A stretch of 64,000 nucleotides of DNA from Paguma larvata (GCA_030068075.1 CM057829.1:84745132-84809131), one strand, 5' to 3'; counted from the first letter of the stretch, positions 34,114-45,663 are shown. The notes: generated by a model from the letters alone, not told the origin. Translations and numbers: made by a program.

Positions 34114-34715
34114 AGTACTCTATTGTGACTAATAAAAGTTTGTCAGAATCTGACAAACTATCGATGCACCTAGAACTGAGGTCGAACAACCTCAATAAAC
34201 AGTTACTGAATAATTGATTAAATATATTATGAATAGATGACAGAAACAATATAAAGGCAAAGTGAATGTGAAAAGGGTTAGAAAGTAAGGGATATATCTA
34301 CATACACTGGAGTAAAATATCTTCATCATGAATACAGGATCAAGAATCTAAGATTTCCTGAAACAGCATGGATTTAAAACAGCTTGTCCTGTAACTCCCC
34401 CAAAACACTTCTGCTTACCAGACATGTATTGATGGTTTCCTTTAAAAAGGTAATTGTTTTAAGCATGTAGAAGAAAAATGCCAAGGATGCTGGTTTCTAA
34501 GGCAGAACTTTATTATTTCCTTTCATCCCAGAACTTAGCTGGTCTCAGAGAAAAGGCTGGTATGAGCCTACAGCTGCAGACAGGTAGAAATACCAGGGGG
34601 TTGTGAGGGTCAGAGGGCAGGGGAACACAATAAGGACATAGTTCTAGATTCATTGATAGGTTACCAGCCACCTAACTCCTCTTGTGTGTTTTTCCCCCGC
34701 TGTGATCACACCTTA
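34114..34715. other. Unassigned spacer
   Basis: No repeat or gene recognised. It lies between the LINE-1 tail and a young SINE. Confidence 0.4.
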
Positions 34716-34732
34716 AATATTTTCTTATTTTA

Positions 34733-34979
34733 TTTTATTTTTTAAAGCACTTTTTTCTTCTCTCTCTCTTTTTTTAAATGTTTATTTATTTTTGAGACAG
34801 AGAGAGACAGAGCATGAGTGGGAGAGAGGCAGAGAGAGAGGGAGACACAGAATCCAAAACAGGCTCCAGGCTCTGAGCTGTCAGCACAGAGCCCGACACG
34901 GGGCTCGAACTCACTGACCGCGAGATCATGACCTGAGCCAAAGTTGGACGCTCAACCGACTGAGCCACCCAGGCGCCCC
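34733..34979 (-). mobile_element. Young full-length CAN-SINE
   Basis: Intact head GACTGAGCCACCCAGGCGCCCC, CpG-rich middle (GACACGGGGCTCGAAC, GACCGCGAGATC) and a long T-rich tail. A perfect 17-bp target-site duplication AATATTTTCTTATTTTA flanks it (34716-34732 and 34980-34996). Confidence 0.98.
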
Positions 34980-34996
34980 AATATTTTCTTATTTTA

Positions 34997-35868
34997 AATC
35001 CCTGGTAGGCTGTTTAGAAGTTTCAACATATAACAGGTACAAAAATGATTTTTCAATTCTCTCTTCACCATCTAGGGCATAAAATAATGACTCAGAAAAA
35101 TGTGCTTAGTACCATCAGTAATATCCATCAAAAGGAGCCCAAGGCTCTACCCAGAATTCTTCGCAATTTCTTGCACCATTTGTTCATAGTTTAATCAGAT
35201 TAGCAAGCAAATTATTGTCAATTACACAGTTCTGACAAAAGTAATCGCATAAATAGATACTATCATGGGACAAGTCCTTTCTGCAGTAGATGATTTTTAT
35301 TCCCCCACAACTCACTCCTACGATATTTTCAAAATTAAAATCCCACGCACTAAGCCGCATCACAGTAATACATCAAATGTCATTTGCTGTTTCTTCCTAC
35401 ATTTAATTTAATTTTTAATGTCTACAATAGAAATTACTGCATAAATTTGAAATAATACTACAGAAATTAATGTTTTTGCCTGAGCCTGTGATATATAGTA
35501 GTGGGGAGAGGAACCCTAAACAATATTTGATTAAAATGTTGGGGGCTTTGATCTACTAAGACTGAGGCTGAACGACCCCAGAACATTTGTCTCACGGTTA
35601 CCAAAGATAAAAGTCCGGCACTACAACAGATGCTCGCTGTGGTTTATCTTAGAGTGTCTCAAGAACATTGAAATAGTCAGCAATTAAAGAACAGCTTAAC
35701 ACGAAGACTAGCCATTTCAAACCTGAACAAAAATTCTATTTGTTTTAGGTGTGTTGGGTTTTTATTTAATATTAGGCCAAGTCAGCAATTAGAATCATAC
35801 ACAGAATTGAGAATTTCTAAATAAAGTCCCAATAATTTTCTATAGCCATGCTAATAAGAAAACACTAG
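34997..35868. other. Repeat-free stretch, candidate conserved non-coding DNA
   Basis: Nearly 900 bp with no transposon that I recognise, between densely packed SINEs. Parts near 35180-35260 and 35390-35470 have the homeodomain-site-rich look (TAATCAGATTAG, AATTTAATTTTTAATG) of mammalian conserved non-coding elements. Conservation cannot be judged from one sequence. Confidence 0.35.
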
Positions 35869-35869
35869 A

Positions 35870-36080
35870 GGGGCACCTGGGTGGCTCAGTCGGTTAAGTG
35901 CCCAACTTCGGCTCAGGTCATGACCTCTCGGTTTGTGAGTTCGAGCCCCGCATCAGGCTCTGTGCTGACAGCTCGGAGGCTGGAGCCTGCTTCTGATTCT
36001 GTGTCTCTTTCTCTCTCTCTCTGTCCCTCTCCCATTTGTGTTCTGTCTCTCTGTGTCTCAAATAAATAAATGTTAAAAAA
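35870..36080 (+). mobile_element. CAN-SINE, full length
   Basis: GGGGCACCTGGGTGGCTCAGTCGG head, B box GAGTTCGAGCCCC, CT-rich middle and AAATAAATAAATGTTAAAAAA tail. The flanks AAGAAAACACTAG and AAGAAAAAAACATTAG look like a decayed target-site duplication. First of four SINEs in 0.9 kb. Confidence 0.96.
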
Positions 36081-36126
36081 AATTCAAAAGAAAAAAACAT
36101 TAGAATTGGTTTTAAACCTTGATATA

Positions 36127-36317
36127 GGGGTGCCCGGGTGGCTCCATCAGTTAAGTGTCCGACTCTTGATTTCAGCTCATGGTCTCATGATTTGTGGGAC
36201 AGAGTCCCTCATTGGACTCTGTGCTAAGCCTGATTAGAATTCTTTTCTCACAGTCTCTAGTCCCCCCCTCCCACCGTCTTGTGTACATGCACTCTCAAAA
36301 TACATAAATATTTAAAA
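36127..36317 (+). mobile_element. CAN-SINE, degraded
   Basis: GGGGTGCCCGGGTGGCTCCATCAG head. It is mutated around the B box (TTTGTGGGACAGAGTCCC). The CT-rich middle is shortened and the tail is poor (AATACATAAATATTTAAAAATAAA). It is older than its neighbour at 35870. Confidence 0.9.
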
Positions 36318-36330
36318 ATAAAGGAATCTT

Positions 36331-36522
36331 TTTTTAATATTTATTTATTTTTGAGACAAATAGCACAAGCAGGAGAGGGGCAGAGAGAAAAGGGGACAGA
36401 AGATCTGAAGTGGGCTCTGGCTAACAGTACAGAGCCCAATGCAGCGCTTGAACTCACGAACTGTGGGATCATGACCTGAGCCTAAGTTGGAGGCTGAACC
36501 AACTGAGCCACCCAGGCACTCC
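36331..36522 (-). mobile_element. CAN-SINE, antisense, inserted at the tail of the previous SINE
   Basis: T-rich start, GAGACAAATAGCACAAGCAGG, and an end at CTGAGCCACCCAGGCACTCC. The words AATAAAGGAATCTT before it and AATAAATAAATCTT after it look like its decayed target-site duplication. Confidence 0.92.
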
Positions 36523-36539
36523 AATAAATAAATCTTCTT

Positions 36540-36769
36540 TTAAAATTTTTTTTAATGTTTATTTATTTTTGAGAGCGACAGAGTGTGAGCAAGAGAGCTG
36601 CAGAGAGAGAGAGAGAGGGAGACGTAGAATCCAAAGCAGGCTCCAGGTTCTGAGCTAACGCTCTGAGCTATTAGCTCAGAGCCTGATGCGGGGCTGGAAC
36701 TCATGGATCACGAGATCATGACCTGAGCTGAAGTCAGCCACCCAACTGACTAAGCCACCCAGGTACCCC
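36540..36769 (-). mobile_element. CAN-SINE, antisense, inserted directly next to the previous one
   Basis: GAGAGCGACAGAGTGTGAGC, an internal duplication GCTCTGAGCTA / GCTATTAGCTC near 36655-36680, and a head ending CTAAGCCACCCAGGTACCCC. The 17-bp duplication AATAAATAAATCTTCTT (36523-36539) recurs at 36770-36786 with one change. Confidence 0.95.
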
Positions 36770-36949
36770 AATAAATAAATCCTCTTAATCTATCAATGAT
36801 CACTCACTTTGTTAAGCAGGTCCCTGAGAGCCAATCCCCAGTGATAGATTCTTTTAAAACAACTTGCTTCTAAAGTGGATGTCAACCCACTGCTGCCCTG
36901 GTAACAAAGATAAACAGAAATTCTGTAACGAGTACAAATGCAGATTTTG

Positions 36950-38660
36950 TGTGTTTCAGTTTGCAAAACTAGCGAGCTCCCCTGATGTTTGTCAATCCTT
37001 TCTTCCACTGTTTTGAGTCCACTGATGAGCCCACCAAAGGCATTCTGTAACATCTCTGTTCCTGTGTTGTTCAGTTCTAGCATTTCCATTGGATTCTTAA
37101 AGGTTCCATCTCTCTGCTGAAATTACCTGTTTGATCATGCGTGCTCTCCACCTTCTCCACGAGAACCTTTGAGCTGTTAACAATAGTTATTTTAAATTCT
37201 ATCACAGAGTTCCAACATCAGTGGCAGGATTGCCTTATCTCTTGAAAGTGTAATGCTTTAGCTTATCTTTAATATGCTTCATAATTTTCTTGTTACTGAA
37301 AGATGGGCCTCTTGCATTGTATAGTAAAGACTGAGTTCCTAGCTTTACAGCTGGATATTGGAGTCCCTTTCTTTCTCCGAGGCCTTCAGTTAACAGATTT
37401 GATTATTCTAATTAAGAACTGAACTGGGTTGGAGGGGTTTTTATTGCCATGGTTACCCTTAGTGCACCGCAGCCTTCAAATTCTTAGAAATAATTCCTTG
37501 TGCTCGGAGTAAGAGCAAGTTTCCTAGAGGTTTGGTTTTGTTTTGTTATTATTATTTATATATTTTTTTCGATGTCTGTTGTGCTATTGGCTTTAGGCCT
37601 TTTCTTTGCACCACATCTCAGAGATAGTCTGTATCCAGCAAGATTCCTTTTTTATTTTAAGGCTATAGTTTTTAGAACGGCTTCAAGTTCACAACCAAAT
37701 TGAGATGAATGTATAGAGATTTCCCATATGCGCCCTGCCCCCACACATGCATAGGCTCCCCCATTATTAACATCACTTACCAGAGTAGCACATTTGTTAC
37801 TAAGGATGGACCTACAGTGACGTGTCATAATCACCTCAAGTCCAGAGTTTACCTACCTTAGGCCACACTCTTGGTGTTGTACATTCTATGCGTTTGGACA
37901 AGAATGCAATGACAGGCATCTATCCTGTTCCCTAACAAATCATCCCTCCAACCACCCCTAAAAGATTCCTTTTATTTTATGCCTGTTGGCCTGGTGGGGG
38001 ATGGGGGTAGGGGTGTTCTATGTTTTAATAAAGCCTCAATCTTAGACAGACACCTTCTCTCTGCTGGCCTTTCCCCAGAGATAGATGTGTTTTCCTCTTC
38101 TTTTCCTTCACCTGCAAGAGATTTCCACAGGTGCCCTAGTAGCAACAGTGTTTGTTGTCCTTCCCTGGGCACATTAAACTTTTGGTGGGTAAGGTGAGTA
38201 TCTCAGCAGTTTCCCTCCCCACCCCCACTGGCAGCTGTTGCCCCCCCCCCATTCTGCTTGTGGGAGACTTTCTCAGTATTCTCTCTAGTTTCTGTGAGCA
38301 CCCATTATAGTTTGTGGACAAAAAGCCTGCAAGAGGATGAGAATACGCCTTATAGTTGTAGCTACCAGGGGTTCACCTTTCTCACCAGCACACCCATCCT
38401 TGAGGCAAACACCTGAGCTGAACCTCCCGTACTGGGTGTCTTGCTGTGTCTTGTCCAAGAAAGACAGGGCACCAATCCTTTCTCTCTTTGCCTATCTTCC
38501 CTCAGATTTGGGGCTGTGCAATGTCAGGACTCCAATGGGTTCCCAGAAAGATTCTGAATTTGGTATTTGTTTGTCTTTTTTTAAACTATAAAACTGGGAA
38601 CACGACTCTTTGCAGCTCCCTACATCTCTGGGTGGACATCAAAAAGAAATCTTAGTTCTT
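36950..38660 (-). mobile_element. LINE-1 3' UTR, old L1M type, antisense
   Basis: On the + strand: CACTGTTTTGAGTCCACTGATGAGCCCACCAAAGGCATTC (in blocks), CCATCTCTCTGCTGAAATTACC, then at 37690-37960 GAGATTTCCCATATGCGCCC, CACACATGCATAGGCTCCCC, TTGGTGTTGTACATTCTATG. This is the well-known L1M 3' UTR read backwards. The part after 37980 (CCCAGAGATAGATGTGTTTTCC and onward) is assigned with less certainty. Small frames inside it are not genes. Confidence 0.72.
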
Positions 38661-39029
38661 CGAATTTTCAGATTTTTTGTTACTGCTTTGAAAATTGCTT
38701 CTATTGACTTGTTATAAATATGGAGTCAGACAAATGATAAAACATTTCAATTGGGATCATCAAAATAGAGCCCAGAAAGGTAAATATGGCAATATTTTTT
38801 AAATAATCATTATTGATCAAAATCGATCTTTCGTTTTACTTTACATTCTAAGGTTACTGAATTTCTGGAAGATTTATACACGCCCACAGACACACGTATG
38901 TACATGGTGAGAGAGACTAAACACAAAATACTGTCATTTGCCGAAGGAAAACATAAGGAACTTATATAGTTATTTTTACCTACTACTAAGTTTTTCTCCC
39001 CAAAGATGCAGATGTCACTTTAAGGTTTC
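38661..39029. other. Unassigned spacer
   Basis: AT-rich; nothing recognised. Confidence 0.4.
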
Positions 39030-39180
39030 CCAATTTATTTTCAAGTAGCTATGAAGAGAGACAATAATAGTCCTTATCATTTGACATATAACTGGAAAGT
39101 TGAAAGATAGAGCTTGCCCCAGGCCAAAGTTCATTAATCACTGAGTAAGTGGAGAGACAAATTCCCACTGAGTGCATTGC
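39030..39180 (-). mobile_element. MIR remnant, antisense
   Basis: GAGCTTGCCCCAGGCCAAAGTTC and ATCACTGAGTAAGTGGAGAGACAAATTCCC match the antisense MIR (AACTTGCCCAAGGTCACACAGCTAGTAAGTGGCAGAGC). The left half is poorly preserved. Confidence 0.55.
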
Positions 39181-39560
39181 TTCCTTTAGCCCCTCTCCCC
39201 AAAGAAAGGCTTATTTAAGATTTTTGAATTTTTAAATTAAGTGCCAGATATTCATATGATTATTTCACCATCTTTCTCTGTACTTGCCTTTTGATTTTTT
39301 ATAGGTCCAAAATTATGTGCTAAAGTTTTTCTCCAAAGATGCATCTTACATAGAAAGCAAAGCTCAACACTTAAGAGCCCTACCTGTGGAGACGCTGCTA
39401 GAACGGCGCTGCAGGCTAGTTCGTCCTAACTTGGTGAGGGGCTCTCCTCTGGCTGGGCAGCAAAGCCTCCAAGAGAGAGTGTTCTCTCACACTGAACATG
39501 GATATCAACAACCACGTTCCTGTCAAAGTGCAGAGTCCAATTCAGCAGCAGTGGCAAAGC
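39181..39560. other. Unassigned segment with a 116-codon frame
   Basis: An open frame of 116 codons runs 39317-39667. A pyrimidine tract with an AG lies just before it (39283-39304). The second half of the frame lies in a Charlie-like repeat and the protein matches nothing that I know, so I do not call an exon. Confidence 0.35.
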
Positions 39561-39735
39561 CCAAGATTCTGCGTTTCCGAGAAGCCCCCTGTAGATGGTG
39601 GTCTACGGAGGGTAGTAGGAAGTATTTTGAAAACCACAGACCTCACTTCTCGAGATTCTCATACTGAAAGTCTGAGGGCAGGCTAATATTTGTGGCTTTC
39701 TTAAAGCTCCAAATGTGATTCTATTGCACAGCTAG
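39561..39735. mobile_element. hAT-Charlie-type remnant
   Basis: AGATTCTGCGTTTCCGAGAAGCCCCC and GGTGGTCTACGGAGG, then TTTTGAAAACCACAG, resemble AGATTCTGCATTTCTAACAAGCTCCC ... TTTGAGAACCACTG of MER5/MER20-like Charlie derivatives. CTTTCTTAAAGCTCCAAATGTGATTC after it matches another part of the same type. Exact family is uncertain. Confidence 0.5.
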
Positions 39736-41140
39736 GGATAAATCTCCTCCAAGAATATAGCTTACCTTTTTGGAAGTGTTTGCAAAGGGTCTTGTAGAGC
39801 TCAATTTTGATACCTAAGTTGCCTAAGATATATTTTCTATATCTAGCAAATTCCATGTTAAGTTACTGGATAAAACGAAAGTTCCTTTTTGAGATACGAT
39901 AAACTATGCGTAATCAAAATAAAACATTATTTTAAATTTAGATATTCACTGGTCTCATAGGATTTTTTTTAAGTAAGGCATTTTTTTAAATTTCTTTCAT
40001 TACAATGAAAGTCATTTTAAATATCTTTTTCGTTTATGAGGGAAAAAATTGTCTTTGAGATGAGACAGTGTAGTTTAAAGTTCTTGTAGTTTAAAAACTC
40101 TTGAAGGGTGATCTAATTACATTCTAAGCCATAATCACAAAATCTCTGAATTCACAAAATTTCTACCATCAGGATTTCAGAGAGTCTCTGGTAGGAGCCC
40201 ATCAAAGAGAGGTCCCTTTATTAAAAGTTCTGCTCTATCATTTCCCACTGACCAAGAGGGCATTAATGTTTCCCTCAACTCAACCCAAATTTTAGATAGG
40301 CTTCTTTCTACCTCCAAGCCCCAGCCCTCCCTTTTTCTTAAAACATCTATTTTAGGAAATCTGTCATTATAAATTATTTCTCTATCTTTTCAAGATACAA
40401 AGCATTTTAAAAGATTTTGCCAGTTTTACAACTCTGGACTGTTTTTCTCGAGGACCGGGAAGCCATACTTTTGAAAGGTGATCATAAAGTTTCCTTCTAC
40501 CCATCTCTGGAAGGAAAGGAATCTTAACCTCTGTGAGCACCTTGCCTCATGTTGTAAAACCACCTCCTGTTGTGCAGATATGAGAGAGTTTACTTTTCCT
40601 TTGGGTAAGGCCAATTAGCAAACAGAGCTGGTCTATGATCCCCTCAATCCTAACTCTTAACACCTGTCTGGGCTTTATTTCAAGACACTGACCTCTGGCC
40701 CCACTATCCTATTGCAAGGATATATATCCTATTACTGAATTAAAGCAGTAACCTGTTTCCTAAACTTCTCTAACAGAGAACTTTTTGCCCTTTAATCTCT
40801 TCCCCACCACTCTCCCTAATACCAGCTAATGAGAATCTTTCTTGTTTAGCTGAATCATTGGTTGGTCTCACCAAAATGCAGATTCACACAACCTGTGTAT
40901 TAAAACTGGTTGGACACTCCACCTTAGTTGAGTGAATCTATGCCATAGCACTTACTTAAAAGGACAGTGAGCTATACACAGTACAGTGACTGTATTTTCA
41001 GACCTCTGAGTGAACTTTTCAATCTTGAGTTCCTGTCAGGTATATTGTTGATCAAAATACTTTGTGTCAGATTTTCAGATGGTTTTGAATATGCTGTACT
41101 CATAAAGATCCTCAGGGGGGCTTTTATCTCTCCAAATAAG
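39736..41140. other. No recognised feature
   Basis: About 1.4 kb without a nameable repeat. Frames of 62 codons (40426-40614 -) and 65 codons (40967-41164 +, running into a SINE) are not convincing. Confidence 0.4.
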
Positions 41141-41149
41141 GAAAAGACA

Positions 41150-41359
41150 GGGGCACCTGGGTAGCTCAGTTGACTGCACGGTTGACTTCAGTTCTGGTCA
41201 CGATCTCTCTGGTCGTGAGTTCAAACTCCACATCATGATCTGTGCTGTCAGTGCAGAGCCTGCTTTGGAGCCCCTGTCTCCCTCTCTCTCTTCCCCTCCC
41301 TCATTTGCTCGCTCTCTCTCTTTCTCTTTCAAACATAAATAAACATTTAAAAAAGGAGA
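41150..41359 (+). mobile_element. CAN-SINE, full length
   Basis: GGGGCACCTGGGTAGCTCAG head, mutated A-box side (GACTGCACGGTTGAC), CT-rich middle, AAACATAAATAAACATTTAAAAAA tail. A 9-bp duplication GAAAAGACA lies at 41141-41149 and 41360-41368. Confidence 0.95.
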
Positions 41360-41368
41360 GAAAAGACA

Positions 41369-42024
41369 AACAATAATTGTCTGGCTAAGATAAGTTAGCT
41401 ACATTTATTTTTGTCAGCAGTTTTTGTTGTTGCTGTTGTCGTTTTTAAGGCTGATTTTACCTACTAGTCTGTAAGTCCATGAGGGAAAAGTTCATGTCTG
41501 TATGGTTCAATAGTTTTAAACAAGATCTAGTACATACAAAACAAAATTATAGTGGAAACATGCAAAATCCAAATTAGGAATAGCCAGAGATTTTTCTCAA
41601 GTCATTTAAATGAAAGTATACTTTCAACATTTTAGTGTCTCAAATAAGATCCAGCAATGAGAGCACTATGACTTTCGTAAGGATTCATGAGAATTCAGTT
41701 CCCCAAAGATGTCTGAAAGATTCTGTGGTTTACATAGTAAAGGCCAATTTCCTCAAACCTTATAGGTTCAAGGCTGCTTTCCAATCTTATGCCAGTGATA
41801 GTCGCTAATTTTCATAATTCTCTAAAAATTCAAATAAAATAAAAGATCTAGGGAATAACTGTTTCCAGAACTTCTACAATCATGAATAGAGAAACCTGAT
41901 TTCAATCAATTTGTTTTTCCTTAGTTGCTCTGTTAGAACGTTCTAGTTGTTTTAGAGTTTATTCTAGCCCACAGAAACCCTTCTTCTCCATATTCCACTA
42001 TTGGCATAAGTTTGTACAATACTA
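41369..42024. other. Unassigned spacer
   Basis: AT-rich with a small GTT-rich patch at about 41425-41445. No gene or named repeat. Confidence 0.4.
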
Positions 42025-42262
42025 ATAGCATAACATTTATTGAAAATGACTATGTTTTAGCCTCTATTTTAGGCACTTCACTTGTGTTAACTAATTCAAT
42101 CTCTGCAGCAATCCTATGAAGTAAGTGCCATCTTTTATATCACTTTATAGATGACAAAACTGGGCTCAGAAATACCAAATAACATTTCAAAGAACATAAC
42201 TTCCAAATGGCAGAGCCACAATTCAAACTCAAGCTTATCTTAGTCTAAAATTGATGCTTTTA
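42025..42262 (-). mobile_element. MIR, antisense, split by a young SINE
   Basis: TTAGGCACTTCACTTGTGTTAACTAATTCAATC (in blocks), CAATCCTATGAAGTAAGTGCC, CACTTTATAGATGACAAAACTGGG and TGGCAGAGCCACAATTCAAACTC give almost the whole antisense MIR. It continues after the SINE at 42491-42525 (CCTTTACTCTATCATC). Confidence 0.82.
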
Positions 42263-42490
42263 GGGACGCCTGGGTGGCTCAGTCGGTTTCGCATCCGACT
42301 TCAGCTCAGGTTATGATCTCACGGTCTGTGAGTTCGAGCCCCACATCGGGCTCTGTGCTGACGGCTCAGAGCCTGGAGCCTGCTTCAGATTCTATATCTC
42401 CCTCCCTCTCTACTCTTCCCTTGCTCACGCTCTGTCTCTATGTCTCTCAAAAATAAAATAAAAAATAGTAATAATAAAAATTAAAAAAAT
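42263..42490 (+). mobile_element. Young full-length CAN-SINE inside a MIR
   Basis: GGGACGCCTGGGTGGCTCAGTCGG head with CpG kept, B box GAGTTCGAGCCCC, GCTGACGGCTCAGAGCC, and a long A-rich tail with AATAATAAAAATT. A perfect 16-bp duplication AAAATTGATGCTTTTA flanks it (42247-42262 and 42491-42506). Confidence 0.98.
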
Positions 42491-42525
42491 AAAATTGATG
42501 CTTTTAATCCTTTACTCTATCATCT

Positions 42526-43382
42526 GATTTAGGATGTAATTTTTCATCATCTCATCATAAAATGATTAATTAATGGAGCTACAGTCAAAATCAAAGCTTG
42601 ACAGAATGTATTTATTGAGAATAAAGCAGTATAAGCATTTTCATTGTTCATCTTTCTAAATGGCATTTTCTTAGACTTTTAAAAATCTCTTCCCAAGATT
42701 ATCCTAAAAGTTTCTCTGTTATAAAAGTTTAGGAAACATATAACTCCCTTTATTCAGTTTGGAAGTTTAATGTCAAGGTAGTATCAAAGCAAAAATTATA
42801 ATAATATAGCTCTGGCTGGAAAATATTTGTATCTCATTCAATGCTATGAATTTTTTGCATTTTTCCTCCTTTATCTAACTTGTTTAGAAAACATTTAATG
42901 GAAACTACATTTAAATTCCTTGATGTAGCTGAGAAACTCTATTACACATAAGAGTTTTCAAACAGAAAGTAAAGAATATTCCGTGACATTTTACTTACCA
43001 ATTTTCTTAGATTCCTTGGGTACTGGAAGAGCAGATCAATTAATTTGTCGATCTTATTTTTCTCCGTATTGTTACTCATTCAAAGACGTCTTTTATTTTC
43101 AGGTTCTTAAAAAGACACACTTATAATTTGCCTGTGATTTGGAGATGCCAAGAAGTTGTATTATACCCAATAGGTTTATGGGTTACACAGAAAATATATA
43201 GGCATCATAAATTAAACCTTTGTTTGATAACTTCATTAAAATTGACCTCTATTTATAGTACTATTTCACTAGTGTCACCTGCTTTCCCATCCTCTAAGAT
43301 TGCTTCTTCAATCATTTTCCATACTCCTGACAAGGCAGTCACCCTACAGTGCTCCATCATCAACTATCACAGCACAACTCAT
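42526..43382. other. No recognised feature
   Basis: AT-rich. A 90-codon frame (43128-43400 +) has no recognisable motif and runs into the Charlie-like repeat. Confidence 0.4.
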
Positions 43383-43384
43383 CC

Positions 43385-43535
43385 TCTAGCTGCACAATAA
43401 AATTATCTGGGGAACATTTAACATGCCCTGATGTCTGAGCTCCACCCCCAGAGGGTCTGTTCCGATGGTGGATCCAGCATTTAACAGCTTCTCAGATAGA
43501 TCTAGTACGTGATGAGGATTGAGAATCTCTGGACT
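43385..43535 (+). mobile_element. hAT-Charlie-type remnant (MER5/MER20-like)
   Basis: AATTATCTGGGGAACATTTAAC, TGTCTGAGCTCCACCCCCAG, ATTTAACAGCTTCTCAG and GAGGATTGAGAATCTCTGG follow the order 'tcacctggggaacttttaaaa ... gaggttgagaaccactg' of Charlie-derived miniature elements. The TIR-like end is GATTGAGAATCTCTGG. Confidence 0.65.
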
Positions 43536-43734
43536 TCGACCAGAGCAGGGGTTTTATTTGATTTAACCCAACACTTCTTTTGAAGAAAAACTTGTATTGC
43601 TTAAAGAAATATGTTTGAAAACTATTTCAGAGTTAAATACACCTTTCAAGCTGATATAATGCACTTTTGAAAAGTATGATACTATATTTTATGTATATGC
43701 CTCCCTTAAGGACTTCTTTGAGATCAGAGTTCAT

Positions 43735-43865
43735 GTTTCAATCTTTCTAGATCTAACCTTTGTCATTTGTAAAATGGAAATTAAAAAAAAAAGATTGTTG
43801 TGATGATCAAAGGTAATAATCCTATATTAAGTGCCAAAACCACAGTAGGTGATCAATAAGTATGT
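43735..43865 (+). mobile_element. MIR 3' half, sense
   Basis: TTTGTCATTTGTAAAATGGAAATT, then TTGTTGTGATGATCAAAGG and AAGTGCCAAAACCACAGTAGGTGATCAATAAG match the MIR end (CATCTGTAAAATGGGGATAAT ... GTTGTTGTGAGGATTAAATGA ... AGTAGGTGCTCAATAAAT). Confidence 0.75.
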
Positions 43866-44060
43866 ATTTAAGTAGGTATGTATTTAAAGACAGAGAAATA
43901 AATATTTATCTAAATGGAAATAAACAATATGATTTACTCCACAAATAATGCATGCTTGTCATAAACAATAAAAGAATTCTCCTTTAATTTCCATTGTTCA
44001 GGATACTAAACTATAAAATCTCCTTTTCTGCATATCTTTCTGTGGATAAAAGAATAGAGG
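43866..44060. other. Unassigned spacer
   Basis: AT-rich; nothing recognised. Confidence 0.4.
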
Positions 44061-44600
44061 TTCAATATAACCAGCGTGCTGGTCAATCTTCCTGCTCCCT
44101 TGAGTAGAGTAGACACCTTCCCCATCCTTCCTAGGTTCCAACACTTCCTTCCAGGCAACCCACTTTCAAGAAACACCTTCTTCACCTTATTCTTGTCTGA
44201 CACCATGAACTGGCACCCTCTTATGCAGGTGTTTAAGTCACTGCACCTGCCTTTTCTCGTGGATGCCCACCATACCCCCCCGGAGCTCCAGGCCGCCCCT
44301 GGGCTGCTTTCTGCTGGATGCTTTCATCACTCTCCTTGGGCTCTGACTCCCTGAGCTGGGCCACTCCTGGCCCATACATCAGCCTATTCTTTTTAGTGGG
44401 TGCCTTCCTAACTCCACTCAGGGTCCAAAACTTCACACGGGGCCTCCTTTCCAAGGGAGCACCCTACATGGAGACACCACCACCTCTTAGGGACACACTC
44501 TTCTTCCCAATCATGAACTCCATGTTGCTTAGCACTTCCCCATGACTTCTGCACTACAGGGCTTAGGCAGGGAAAGGGAGGAGAAAGAGGTTCATTTTCT
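44061..44600. other. Unassigned higher-GC segment
   Basis: About 540 bp clearly richer in C and G than its AT-rich flanks, with C-runs (44273-44281). Frames of 66-92 codons occur on both strands (44076-44354 +, 44233-44454 -, 44318-44545 +) in several registers. This suggests composition rather than coding. It may be an unrecognised LTR or old repeat, or a processed non-coding sequence. Confidence 0.35.
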
Positions 44601-45663
44601 TTTTAAATACCATCTTCTAGTATGTTTCTGTCATAAAATGGCCTACTGTATTCATAAATTTACTTACTATTGGAATATTATGTTTACTAGAAAAATGTTT
44701 GTTTTTTAAAAATATATAAATAGCCAAGATTAAGATTCTTTTTCAGTCTGGTACAGGGATTATAAAACAATCTATTTCAGATTCATAATGATTATCATCT
44801 TCATCATAATTATAATGACAACAATAATTAATAAATGTTGAGAATTACACAACTAGAAATATCACTATTTTGAGCAATCATTTCTATAATAATTGATTTC
44901 TTTTATTTTGTTCATGTTGTATACCTAAGGGATTTGAGTTATATCCCTTTTTTTGAGATTTAAGAAGCTGATAATATAACTAGTTAGTTCCAAACTTGAA
45001 ATTAAATATTTGGCTTAGGGCAGCACCCAAAACCTAAATTAAATTAGACTCCAAAAGACTGAGAAAATTTAACTTTCAAAGCTCAAACTTCATGGAAAAA
45101 CCTTTAGAGTGAATAGTGTTTCCAAACTGAAATAAAATTCTAAGTAATTTGACTTACAAAAAGCTTTCTGTGATTCTATGCCCAACAGACAAAGGCACAA
45201 AGTAGACATTCCATTGATTAGAATATAAAATGGCATCAACATAACAATTCAACTTTACTCTTGAACTTGACCACGTAATTCATGAATTGTGCTTCTCGAT
45301 TCCAGTCACTCAGGTTTACCTTGAGTGCACACAAGAACAAACTCATTAAAACATGAAGCCAACATATCCGCTCTCCTAAATATTTTTTTCTTCTCCGATG
45401 TCACCACTAATGGGCATTGCTCTATTCTGCCTTCTGTCCACAGGGGTTAGTTCATGGCTTCCTATGTCCTTAAGTCTAAATTTCCCAAGACCTCAATTAT
45501 TATGCAAAGCAAGTCAATGTTGCCCTATCTTCGAACTTCAAAATATTTTGCCGAAGCTCAAGACAGTGCTCAGCAAAGGGTCTAACACTACCAGGAATCA
45601 TCTCTTAAAATTCTATGCTGGTTGTAAATGAAATCGTCCCCCTGTTACGCATGTACCATGAAT
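44601..45663. other. No recognised feature
   Basis: AT-rich, no nameable repeat. A 77-codon frame (45398-45631) is unremarkable. Confidence 0.4.

Noticed and set aside
35881..36069. Repeated short proteins of MAQSV...SSSP type, here and at about ten other places
   Set aside because: They are translations of the SINE head and CT-rich region, which happen to be open in one frame.
39317..39667. Possible exon with a pyrimidine tract and AG before it
   Set aside because: Half of it lies in a Charlie-like repeat, the protein matches nothing that I know, and no splice donor or partner exon is evident.
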